Shown here in pieces: positions 7,483 through 17,900 of a stretch of DNA of 64,000 nucleotides. The stretch's first letter is position 1. The number at the start of each line of letters is the position of its first letter. The stretch is from assembly GCF_010894405.1 (NCBI RefSeq), contig NZ_JAAIYA010000012.1:73444-137443 (forward strand). Direction: 5' to 3'. A program made the translations under genes and the position numbers. The notes under the pieces are model-generated. The model was not told the origin of the DNA. It worked only from the letters and a program-made list of their open reading frames with translations, and did not search any database. The DNA is from Pyxidicoccus caerfyrddinensis (lineage in GTDB: Bacteria > Myxococcota > Myxococcia > Myxococcales > Myxococcaceae).

Positions 7483-8790
7483 ATGGGCTGCTGCCACTAC
7501 CACCCCGTTGGCGAGGGCTGCGACGGCGCCTTCACCGTGGACACGTCCCGGGTCACCTTCGGGCGCGGCTGTCTCGCGGAGCTCGGCGACCGAGCCCGGG
7601 CGCTGGGGATGAAGCGCGTGGCGCTGTTCTCCGACGCGCGCGTGGCGCGGCTGCCCTTCTTCGAGAAGGCCCGCCAGTCGCTGCTCGCCGCCGGGCTGGA
7701 CGTGGTTGTCTTCACCGACGTGCACGTCGAGCCCACGGACAAGTCCTTCCTGGACGCGGCGCGCTTCGCGGCGGAGGTGAAGCCGGACGGCTACGTGTCG
7801 CTGGGCGGCGGCTCGGTCATCGACACGTGCAAGGCCGCCAACCTCTACGCCACGCACCCGGCGGATCTGCTCACGTACGTCAACGCGCCCGTGGGTGCGG
7901 GCAAGCCGGTGCCCGGCCCGCTCAAGCCGCACATCGCGTGCCCCACCACGTCGGGCACGGGCAGCGAGGTGACGGGCATCACCATCTTCGATCTGCTCTC
8001 CCTGGCCGCGAAGACGGGCATCGCGTCGCCCGCGCTGCGGCCCACGGAGGCGCTCATCGACCCGGACTGCACCGCGAGCCTGCCCGGTGAAGTCGTCGCC
8101 GCCAGCGGGCTGGACGTGCTCTCCCACGCGCTGGAGTCCTATACCGCGAGGCCCTACGTGCGCCGGCCCGCTCCCGCGCGGCCAAGCCTGCGGCCCATGA
8201 GCCAGGGCGCCAACCCGTGGAGCGACCTGGGCTGCCGCGAGGCGCTGCGCCTGATGGGCCTGTACCTGGAGCGCGCGGTGAAGGACGCCTCCGACGCCGA
8301 GGCCCGCGAGCAGACGATGTGGGCCGCGACGCTCGCTGGCATCGCCTTCGGCAACGCGGGCGTCCATGCGCCGCACGGCATGGCCTACGCGGTGGCCGGG
8401 CTGGTGCGTGACTTCCGTCCCTCCGGCTACCCCGACGACGAGCCCCTGGTGCCGCATGGCATGGCCGTCATCGTGAATGCGCCGTCCGTGTTCCGCTTCA
8501 CGGCGGAGGTCAGCCCCGAGCGGCACCTGGAGGCCGCGCAGGGCCTGGGCGCGGACACGCGGGACGCCCGGCCGGAGGACGCGGGCGAGGTTCTCGCCCG
8601 GGAAATCATCCGCATCATGCGCGCGGTGGGCATGCCGAACGGGCTGGGCGGGGTCGGCTACACCGAGGCGGACGTCGCGGCCCTCACGGAGGGCGCCTTC
8701 CCCCAGCAGCGCCTGCTGCAGAATGCGCCGCGCGAGATGAGCCGGTCGGTGCTCACGGACCTGTTCCGGCAGGCGATGCGCTACTGGTAA
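7483..8790 (+). CDS. Hydroxyacid-oxoacid transhydrogenase (iron-containing alcohol dehydrogenase family)
   Basis: A 435-residue enzyme of the iron-dependent alcohol dehydrogenase superfamily, closest to the hydroxyacid-oxoacid transhydrogenase (ADHFE1-like) branch. Those enzymes transfer hydride between 4-hydroxybutyrate and 2-oxoglutarate, giving succinic semialdehyde and D-2-hydroxyglutarate. Seen: the nucleotide-binding loop DGYVSLGGGSVIDTCKAANL, PTTSGTGSEVT, the first metal ligands in SGLDVLSHALESYTARPY (Asp and His four apart), and the remaining metal histidines in VHAPHGMAYAV and LVPHGMAVIVNAP. The insert between the sheet and helical domains (PMSQGANPWSD) is typical of this branch. A perfect AGGAGG stands 6 bases before the ATG at 7483. 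The thioesterase gene follows after 23 bases. The substrate assignment rests on overall resemblance and is less certain than the family. Confidence 0.85.
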   Translation: MGCCHYHPVGEGCDGAFTVDTSRVTFGRGCLAELGDRARALGMKRVALFSDARVARLPFFEKARQSLLAAGLDVVVFTDVHVEPTDKSFLDAARFAAEVKPDGYVSLGGGSVIDTCKAANLYATHPADLLTYVNAPVGAGKPVPGPLKPHIACPTTSGTGSEVTGITIFDLLSLAAKTGIASPALRPTEALIDPDCTASLPGEVVAASGLDVLSHALESYTARPYVRRPAPARPSLRPMSQGANPWSDLGCREALRLMGLYLERAVKDASDAEAREQTMWAATLAGIAFGNAGVHAPHGMAYAVAGLVRDFRPSGYPDDEPLVPHGMAVIVNAPSVFRFTAEVSPERHLEAAQGLGADTRDARPEDAGEVLAREIIRIMRAVGMPNGLGGVGYTEADVAALTEGAFPQQRLLQNAPREMSRSVLTDLFRQAMRYW

Positions 8791-8813
8791 CCCACCGGGA
8801 GGAGGCCCCCGCC

Positions 8814-9245
<432 letters not shown>

Positions 9246-9285
9246 GCAATCGACGTCCCGCGCGTCCCGCACTACAACCCAGCGG

Positions 9286-10233
9286 ATGATGCGAACCGTC
9301 CTGTGTGTCTCCTGGCTCATCGCGGCGACCGCCTCCGCGCAAGGCGCTCCCGACGCGGGCTCGCGTGTGCCGCTCCAAGCCGTGGTGGACTCCCTGGTCC
9401 AGGAGGCCGCGCGCCTGTCGCCCGGCACCGATGTGGCCATCGCCGTGAAGGACCTGCGCACCGGGGAGTACGCGGGCGCGCACGACACGGTGCCGCACGT
9501 CTCCGCCAGCTCGGCCAAGGTGTTCTGGGTGGCCGCCGCGCTGAAGAAGGTCGACATGGCGAAGGTCGCCCCGCTCGCGGAGAAGGTCTTCCGCACCTCC
9601 GACAACGAGGCCACGGGGCTCGTCATCGACGCGGTGGGCGGGCCGGACGCCGTCAATGACTACCTGCGCTCGCTGGGCCTGCTGAACACCGCAATCACGA
9701 AGTGGAACTACGGCCGCCCCCGTCGCGCCACCAACTCGCCCCGGGCGCTCGACAATGACAACTACTTCTGCGCGGCCGACGCCGTGTCCTTCCTTCAGCG
9801 CCTGGACGGCGGCGAATTGCTGAAGCCGGGCCCTACCTCGCGGCTCCTCGGGTGGATGGAGTTGCCCCGGCGCGAAGGCTGCGGCGGGTGGCTCGGCACG
9901 CGGCTGCCGGCCCCGGTGAAGGCGACGCTGCGGCACAAGGCGGGCTGGCTGCCTCCGGGGTGCTGCTCGGATGACGCGCGCTACAACGTCCTCAACGAGG
10001 TCGGCCTCGTGCGGCTTCCGGACGGAGGCCGCTACGCCGTGGCGCTGCTCGCGGCGCACGGCCCGGACTGGCCGAAGCAGGCGTTCTTCATCGAGCGCGC
10101 CTCGTGTGTCCTCTACCGCGCCCTCTCCGGCGAGGCGTCACTGGACTGCGGCGAGGCGCTGGCGAAGCAGGGCGGGCCAGCGCCCGTCCCCGTGCCGGAT
10201 GGGGGCACGTCACCCAACTACGACTGCGACTGA
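9286..10233 (+). CDS. Exported serine hydrolase of the class A beta-lactamase fold
   Basis: A 315-residue exported protein with signal peptide MMRTVLCVSWLIAATASA. It has two of the three active-site motifs of class A beta-lactamases and penicillin-binding proteins: S75-x-x-K78 in SASSAKVFW and S105-D-N107 in FRTSDNEAT. The third, normally K-T/S-G, reads K218-A-G in RHKAGWLP, and no omega-loop glutamate of the E166 type is evident. It has two extra Cys-containing stretches (EGCGGW, GCCSDD) and ends in a Pro-rich tail (PVPVPDGGTSPNYDCD). It is more likely a peptidoglycan-related or other serine hydrolase than an antibiotic-degrading enzyme. Two adjacent ATGs (9286, 9289) are possible starts. 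It lies 40 bases after the thioesterase. Confidence 0.78.
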   Translation: MMRTVLCVSWLIAATASAQGAPDAGSRVPLQAVVDSLVQEAARLSPGTDVAIAVKDLRTGEYAGAHDTVPHVSASSAKVFWVAAALKKVDMAKVAPLAEKVFRTSDNEATGLVIDAVGGPDAVNDYLRSLGLLNTAITKWNYGRPRRATNSPRALDNDNYFCAADAVSFLQRLDGGELLKPGPTSRLLGWMELPRREGCGGWLGTRLPAPVKATLRHKAGWLPPGCCSDDARYNVLNEVGLVRLPDGGRYAVALLAAHGPDWPKQAFFIERASCVLYRALSGEASLDCGEALAKQGGPAPVPVPDGGTSPNYDCD

Positions 10234-10250
10234 GCGGCCCAGGCCCAGGA

Positions 10251-10283
10251 CGGGCAGGTGCTCCCAACGCGAGCACCCGCCCG
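10251..10283. terminator. Terminator hairpin between convergent genes
   Basis: CGGGCAGGTGCTC and GAGCACCCGCCCG pair across a 7-base loop with one small mismatch. It sits in the 65-bp gap between the serine hydrolase (ends 10233) and the amidase (ends 10299), so it can serve both strands. Confidence 0.65.
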
Positions 10284-10298
10284 AACCGACGAGGCGCT

Positions 10299-11741
10299 TC
10301 AGGCCGCCGTGACGTGCACCGGAGGACGGCGGGCCGCCCACGGGCGGGCCTCCTCCAACTGTCCGGCGAGGCGGAACAGCGTGGCCTCATCCGCGAAGCG
10401 GCCGGCGAACTGCACGCCGATGGGCAGGCCCTCCGCGTTCCAGTACAGCGGCACCGACATGGCCGGCTGGCCGGTGACGTTGAACACCGCGGAGAAGGGG
10501 CACAGGCTGAAGACGTACGCGTACCAGTCCTCGGGCGCCCGCGGCTCCATCGCGTTCATCACGCCGAGCTTGAACGGCGGCACCGCCACCGTGGGCGTCA
10601 GCAGCACGTCATGCTCCACGAAGAACGCGCCCACCGTGCGGGACACGACGTTGAACGTGGCGAGCGCCGCCTGGAGGTCCGACACCTTGAGGCCCGCGCC
10701 GAACCGTGCCACCTCCCACGTGGTGGTCTCCAGGTTCTCCGGCCCCGGCGTACGCCCCAGCATCGCCCCGAGCCCCTGCACCCAGTTGGCCAGCGCCGCC
10801 GCCCACACCGTCGTCATCGCGGAGTTCAGCAGCCGCGCGTCGTAGGTGGGGCCCGCCTCCACCACCTCATGGCCCAGCTCCACGCACAGTCGCGCCGCGT
10901 CCTCGACGGCGGCGACACAGTCGGCGCTCACCGGCACTCCCGAGACGGCTTTGCGTGACAGCGCGATGCGCAGGCGGCGCGGCTTGTGCTTCACCTCGTC
11001 CAGGAACGGCCGCTCCGGCGGGGGCGCGTAGTAGGGGTCGCCTGGCTCCGGCGCGCAGGTGGCGTCCATCATCGCCGCGCTGTCGCGCACGCTGCGCGAC
11101 ACCACGTGCTCCACGCCCATGCCGTTGAGGGCTTCGGCCACGTCCGGGCCGATGGAGATGCGGCCGCGCGTGGGCTTCATTCCGAAGAGGCCGCACAGGG
11201 ACGCGGGGATGCGCAGCGAGCCGCCGCCGTCGTTGCCGTGCGCCACCGGGACGATGCCCGCCGCCACCGCCGCCGCGGAGCCGCCGCTGGAGCCACCCGG
11301 GCTGCGCTCCAGGTTCCACGGGTTGCGCGTGGGCCCGTGGAGGACGGGCTCGGTGGTGGCGTTGTTGCCGAACTCCGGCGTGTTGGTGCGGCCCACAGTC
11401 ACCAGGCCCGCCCGCTTGAAGCGCGCCGCCAGCGCGCTGTCGTGGGGGAAGACCACGCCCTTGGCCAGCCGGCTGCCCAGGTCCGTGGGCACGCCCGCGG
11501 CATGGAGGACCAGGTCCTTGATGAGGAAGGGCACCCCGCGGAAGGGCCCCTCCGGCAGGCCCTGCTTCAGGAGGTTGCGCGCCTCGGCCTCTCGCACGTC
11601 GATGACCGCATTGAGGCGCGGGTTGACGCGCGCGATGGCGGCCAGCGCTGCCTGCAACAGCTCTTCGGGCGTTACTTCCTTGCGGCGAACCAGCTCCGCC
11701 AGGCCCACCGCGTCAAAGCGACTGTAGTCGTCCAGGTGCAT
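10299..11741 (-). CDS. Amidase (amidase-signature family)
   Basis: A 480-residue amidase-signature enzyme, hydrolysing a carboxylic amide through a Ser-cisSer-Lys triad. All three positions are visible: K75 in VPFLIKDL, the cis-serine at about S151 in the Gly/Ser-rich signature SPGGSSGGSAAAVAAG, and S175 in GNDGGGSLRIPA. The C-terminal half (FNVTGQPAMSVPLYW, GLPIGVQFAGRFADEATLFRLA) is also typical. There is no signal peptide and no GatB/C neighbour, so this is a stand-alone amidase rather than GatA; the substrate is unknown. The ATG at 11741 has GAGGA just upstream. It is divergent from the giant kinase gene with a 233-bp gap where no defined site was found. Confidence 0.92.
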   Translation of the reverse strand: MHLDDYSRFDAVGLAELVRRKEVTPEELLQAALAAIARVNPRLNAVIDVREAEARNLLKQGLPEGPFRGVPFLIKDLVLHAAGVPTDLGSRLAKGVVFPHDSALAARFKRAGLVTVGRTNTPEFGNNATTEPVLHGPTRNPWNLERSPGGSSGGSAAAVAAGIVPVAHGNDGGGSLRIPASLCGLFGMKPTRGRISIGPDVAEALNGMGVEHVVSRSVRDSAAMMDATCAPEPGDPYYAPPPERPFLDEVKHKPRRLRIALSRKAVSGVPVSADCVAAVEDAARLCVELGHEVVEAGPTYDARLLNSAMTTVWAAALANWVQGLGAMLGRTPGPENLETTTWEVARFGAGLKVSDLQAALATFNVVSRTVGAFFVEHDVLLTPTVAVPPFKLGVMNAMEPRAPEDWYAYVFSLCPFSAVFNVTGQPAMSVPLYWNAEGLPIGVQFAGRFADEATLFRLAGQLEEARPWAARRPPVHVTAA

Positions 11742-11974
11742 GCGTCCTCGCAGGCGCGCCGGGGAAGGGGGCGCTCCGGAGCGCGAACACGAGGATACTC
11801 CTGGTTCTACCAGGCATGCGCCGCGGCCCCCGAACGACCTCCCGGAGGGCGAGCCGTCAGCCAGTGCACCGATTCGCGCGCGGCCTGCCGAATGCCGACC
11901 AGCCGCGTCCCCGGGGTTGTTAGACGAGAGTCCCCGCCCTTCATCCAGCGCATACCAGGAGCACGTCGGGGCCC

Positions 11975-14900
11975 ATGAAGAACGACTCGGTCCAGGACAT
12001 CTTCGCGGTGGGCGGCGAGATGGGGGCGCTGATGCGCTCCGTCGACTGGTCCCGCACCTCGCTCGGGGCGGTGGAGACGTGGCCCTCCAGCCTGCGCACC
12101 GCGCTGGGCCTGGTGCTCGGCGGCCGCTTCCCCATGCTCCTCTGGTGGGGCGACGAGCTCATCCAGCTCTACAACGACGCCTACCGTCCCATCCTGGGAG
12201 ACAAGCATCCGCGTGCGCTGGGGGCGCCGGGCGCGCGGGTGTGGGCGGAAATCTGGCACATCATCGGGCCCCAGGCGGAGGGCATCCGCGCGGGGGGCCC
12301 GGCCACCTGGAACGAGCACCTGCTGCTGCCCATGCAGCGCAAGGGCTACGTGGAGGAGACGTACTTCACCTTCTCCTACAGCCCCGTGCCGGACGAGTCG
12401 GGCCAGGTGGGCGGCGTCCTCGTGACGTGCCAGGAGACGACGGCCCAGGTCCAGGACGAGCGCCAGCTGCGCGTCCTGCGGGATTTGGGGACCGCGCTCG
12501 CGGAGACGCGCTCCGCGGAGGAGGCCTGCGCGGTGGCCGCGCGCATCCTGGGCGGCAACACCGCGGACGTGCCCTTCTGCCGCCTGCTGCTCGCGGAGAA
12601 GGGCGGCACGGAGGCCCGGCAGGTGGCCGCCTCGGGCGTCTCCGGGGCTGACGACCCGGGCGCGCCCGAGCGTGTCTCCCTGTCGGAGGAAGGGCCGGGC
12701 AACGGGCCCTGGCCGCTCGCCGAGGTGGCGCGCACCGGGCAGCCCCTCGTCGTCCGGGGGCTCGCGCCGGCTCCGGAGCCGGAAGGTGGTCTCGCGCCGC
12801 ACTCGGCCGTCTGCCTCCCGCTGTCGCGCCCGGGGCAGCCCCACGTGGATGGCTTCCTCGTGTGTGGCGCCAACCCGCGGCGTGGGCTCGACGAGCGCTA
12901 CCTGGGCTTCTTCCGGCTCGCGGCCGACCAGGTGGTGACAGCCATCGCCAACGCGCGCGCGTGGCAGGAGGAGCGCCAGCGCGCCGAGGCCCTCGCCGAG
13001 GCGGACCGCGCGAAGACGCTCTTCTTCAGCAACGTCTCCCACGAGTTCCGCACGCCGCTGACGCTCATGCTGGGGCCGCTGGATGACAGCCTCGAGGACA
13101 CGCGGCACCCGCTGCCCGCGCCACAGCGCGAGCGCATGGAGTTGGTCCGCCGCAACGGCCTTCGCCTGCAGAAGCTGGTCAACAGCCTGCTCGACTTCGC
13201 GCGAATCGAGGCGGGGCGGGCCCAGGCCACCTTCGTCCCGACGGACCTCTCCGTGCTCACCGCGGACCTGGCCAGCTCGTTCCGCTCGGCCATGGAAGTG
13301 GCGGGGCTGGAGTTCGTCGTGGACTGCCCGCCGCTGCCGGAGCCCGTCCACGTCGACCCTTCCGCCTGGGAGAAGGTCGTCCTCAACCTCCTCTCCAACG
13401 CCTTCAAGCACACGCTGGAGGGCATGGTCCGCGTGTGCCTGCGGTGGCTGGGAGACCGGGTGGAGCTGGCCGTGCAGGACACCGGCACCGGCATCCCCGC
13501 CGAGGAGCTGCCGCGCGTCTTCGAGCGCTTCCACCGGGTGCGGGGCGCGCTGGGGCGCAGCCACGAGGGCTCCGGCATCGGCCTGGCGCTGGTGCAGGAG
13601 TTGGTGAAGCTGCATGGCGGCACCGTGGGCGTGCGCAGCACCCTGGGCCAGGGCACCACCTTCACGGTGGTGCTGCCCGCGGGCACCGCGCACCTGCCCA
13701 CGGCGGAGCACGCGGAAGGGGCGCGTCCCTTCGTCTCCACCGGCGCCGCGGCCTTCCTCGTGGAGGCCACCCAGTGGAGCAGCATCCCCGCGCCCGCCGC
13801 CGCGCAGGACGGTGCGCCCGGAGACGGGGTGCCGTCGGCGCTCCAGTCGGGTGCGCGCATCCTGGTGGCGGACGACAACGCGGACATGCGCGGCTACCTC
13901 GTGCGGCTGCTCTCCGCGCACTGGCACGTGGAGGCCGTGGGGGACGGCGTGCAGGCCCTGGCCGCGGCGCGCGCGCGTCCGCCCGACCTGGTCCTCTCCG
14001 ACGTGATGATGCCGAGGCTCGATGGGCTGGGCCTCTTGCGCGAGTTGCGCGCGGACGAGCGCACCCGCACCACGCCGGTGGTGCTCCTGTCCGCCCGGGC
14101 CGGCGAGGAGGCGACGGTGGACGCGCTGACGTCCGGCGCGGACGACTACCTCGTCAAGCCGTTCTCCGCCAACGAGCTGCTCGCCCGCGTCAACGGGCAG
14201 CTCGCCCTGGCCCGCCAGCGCCAGGAGGCGCTCGCCGCCGAGCGCGCGCACGTGGAGGAGGCGACCCGGCTGCTCCGCGAGGCGGAGCGTGCCACGCGCT
14301 CGCGCGAGGAGATGCTCGCCGTCGTCAGTCATGACCTGCGCACGCCCCTCACCTCCGTCTTCGCGGCGGTGGAGTTGCTGGAGCGCGCGCACGGACATGA
14401 CGGGCGCGACTCGCCGGTGCGCAAGCACGCCGCCGCCATCCGGCGCGCGGCCGGGCGCATGCGCCGGCTCATCGGCGACCTGCTGGACCTGGCGAGCATC
14501 GACTCCGGGACGCTGTCGTTGGACCGGCAGCCGCACTCGCCCGAGGACCTGGTGCGCGAGGCTCGCGAGGCCTTCGAGCCGCTGGCATTGGAGAGGGGGC
14601 TCGTCTTCACCACCAGCGTGGAGCCCCGGCTGTCGGCGCTGACGTGTGACAGGGAGCGCGTCTTCCAGGCGCTCTCCAACCTGCTGGCCAACGCCTTCAA
14701 GTTCACCCCCGAGGGCGGCCGCGTGGCGCTGCGGGTCTCCGCGGACGGGGAGGGCGGGGTGTGCTTCGTGGTGGAGGACACCGGCGCGGGCATTCCCGCC
14801 GACCTGCTGCCCCGCGTCTTCGAGCGCCACTGGCACACGACACAGAAGGGACGCGAGGGCCATGGCCTCGGTCTGCCCATTGCCCAGGGCATCGTCGAGG

Positions 14901-17900
14901 CGCATGGCGGACGCATCCGGGTGGAGAGCACGCCGGGGCAGGGGAGCCGCTTCTTCTTCCGGCTCCCGGCGGCGGCGCAACCGGAGCGCCTCCAGCAGCG
15001 GCGGGCCGCGGGCGCCGGTGTTCCGCGGCTGTCGGGCGAGGAGTTCCTGCAAGGCGGCGGCGAGGTCGGCGAGCTGATGCGCTCCACCGACTGGGGAAGG
15101 ACGGCGTCGGGGCCCGTGTCCTCCTGGCCCCAGAGCCTCCGGACCGCCCTCAGCATGATGCTCCCGTCGCGGTTCGCGATGGTCGTCGCGTGGGGGCCGG
15201 AGTTCCGCTTCTTCTACAACGACCACTACCGGCCCATCATCGGCAACAAGCACCCGGCCGCGCTGGGCGCGCCGGCCCGGGATGTCTTCCCCGAGTCGTG
15301 GGCCGTCGTGGGTCCCCTGTTCGAGCGGACGCGGCGGGGCGAGTCCGTCGGCCTGGAGGACCTGCTCATTCCGCTGGACCGGAACGGCTACCTCGAGAAC
15401 TGCTGGTTCACGATTGCGTACAGCCCCATCCGCGACGAGTCCGGTGGCGTCGGGGGCATGCTCGCGGTGGTGGCCGAGACGACGGAGCGCGTGGAGGCGG
15501 AGCGGCGGCTCGCGACGCTGCGCGCGCTGGCGCGGCAGGTGTCCGACGCGCGGACCGTGGATGGGGCGCTCGAGGTCGCCGCGGCCATCTGCTCCAAGAA
15601 TCCCACCGACGTCCCGTTCGCGCTGCTGTACCTCAACGAGGCGGACGGGCGGAGCGCGCGGCTCGCCGCCTGTGCCGGACTCTCTCCGGGACAGTCAGGC
15701 GCCCCCACCGAGGTCGACCTGAGGGAGCCCGGCGAGGAGACGGGCTGGCCGCTCGCGCGGGCGCTGCGGACGCGGCAACTGCAGGTCGTGACGGACGTGC
15801 TCCCTCGCTTCGGCACGCTGCCGGGCGGCACGTGCCCCGAGCCCGCGCAGTCCGCCGTGGTGCTGCCGCTGGTGAAGGCGGGAACGGACACGGCCCACGG
15901 CTTCCTGGTGGCCGGCGTCAGCCCGAGGCGGGCGCTCGACGAGCGGTACCGCGCCTTCTTCGAGCTGGTGAGCGAGCACGTGACGGCGGCCATCGCGAAC
16001 GCGACGGCGTACGAAGACGAGCGTCGCCGGGCCTCGGCGCTGGCGGAGCTGGACCGGGCGAAGACGGCCTTCTTCTCCAACCTCAGCCACGAGTTCCGCA
16101 CGCCGCTGACGCTGCTGCTGGGGCCGGTGGAGGATGCGCGCACGGACGCGTCGAAGCCGCTCACGGGCGAGCGGCTGGAGATGATTTGGCGCAACGTCCT
16201 GCGCCTGTCGAAGATGGTGAACAGCCTGCTCGACTTCTCCCGCCTGGAGGCGGGACGCGCGCAGGCGATGCTCGTCCCCACCGACCTGGCCGCCTTCACC
16301 GCGAGCCTGGCGGGCGCCTTCCTGCCGGCCGCGGAGCACGCCGGACTGCGGCTGCGCATGGACTGCCCGCCGCTGCCCGAGCCCGTCCCGGTGGACCCGG
16401 AGATGTGGGAGAAGGTCGTGTTCAACCTGCTCTCCAACGCGGTGAAGTACACGCATCAGGGAGAGATTCACGTGTCGCTGCGCTGGGAGGACGCGCACGC
16501 CGTGCTCGCCGTGAGGGACACCGGCGTGGGCATCCCCGAGGATGCGCTCCCGCGCCTCTTCGAGCGCTTCTACCGGGTGCGCACCACGCGCGGGCGCAGC
16601 CACGAGGGCACGGGCATCGGCCTGTCGCTGGTGCGCGAGTTGGTGAAGCTGCACGGCGGCACCGTGACGGTGGCGAGCCGGATGGGCGAGGGCAGCACCT
16701 TCACCGTGCGCCTCCCCGTCACCCAGGTGCAACGGTCCGGCGAGCGCGTCGCGTCCGCGGTGCTGCTCCCCGTCGCCGCCGAGGCCGCGCCCTTCGTCGA
16801 GGAGGCGAGGCACTGGTCGCTGTCCACCGGGGTGACGTCCGACGTGTCGCCGACGGCTCACGAGGTTCTATCCGGGGAGCGCTCGGTGCTGGCGGGCGCG
16901 CGCATCCTGGTGGCGGACGACAACGCGGACCTGCGCACGTACGTCACCGGGTTGCTGCGGCAGGATGGCTCATGGGTGGAGGCGGTGGGGGACGGGAGCG
17001 CGGCGCTGGCGCGGGCGCGCGAGTGGCGGCCGGACCTCATCCTCTCCGACGTGATGATGCCGGGGCTGGACGGGCTGGCGCTGGTGCGCGAGCTGCGGGC
17101 GGAGGCGCGCACGCGGACGCTGCCCATCATCCTGCTGTCCGCGCGCGTGGGCGAGGACGCGACGGTGGAGGGGCTGGAGGCGGGGGCGGACGACTACCTG
17201 GTGAAGCCCTTCAGCGCGCGGGAGCTGCGGGCCAGGGTGCGCTCCGCGCTGGAGTTGTCGCGGGTGCGACAGGAGGTGGCGGCCCACGAGGCGCTGGAGG
17301 CGTCCCTCCGGGAGGCGGTGCGGGCCCGGGACGAGTTCCTCTCCGCCGCGAGCCATGAGTTGAAGACGCCGTTGGCTGCGTTCCGGTTGAACCTGGAGCT
17401 CATCGACAAGGGGCTCAGCCCGGAGTCGCGCGCGCACGTCGCGGAGAAGCTGGTGGCCGCGGGCCGCCAGGTGCGGCGGCTGCACGTGCTGCTGGAGCGG
17501 ATGCTCGACGTGACGCTCATCACCACCGGCCGGTTCCAGTTGTCCCTGGGCGAGACGGACCTGGGGGCGCTGGTGCTGGACACGGTGGCGCACGTTCGCG
17601 ACGAGCTGAAGCGCGCGGGGATACCGCTGGAGGTCCAGGCGGAGCGCGGGCTGCTCGGCCACGTGGACCCGGCGCGGTTGGGGCAGGTGCTCACGGGGCT
17701 CCTGCAGAACGCGGCGGCTTACGGGCAGGGCAGGGCCGTGGAGGTGCACCTCGACAGGCACGGGGACACGGCGCGACTGGGCGTCGTGGACCACGGCATG
17801 GGCATCCGGCCCGAAGACCGCGCGCGCATCTTCGAGCGCTTCGAGCGGGCCGTGTCCACGCGGCATCACAGTGGACTGGGATTGGGATTGTGGACGGCCC

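Noticed and set aside
10299..11741. Amidase as GatA of the tRNA amidotransferase
   Set aside because: No gatB or gatC nearby; sequence fits stand-alone amidases equally well.
11807..15253. Minus-strand open frame of 1148 codons opposite the giant kinase
   Set aside because: It mirrors the G/C-rich third positions of the kinase; its product is Arg/Gly/Ala/His-rich low-complexity sequence with no domain.
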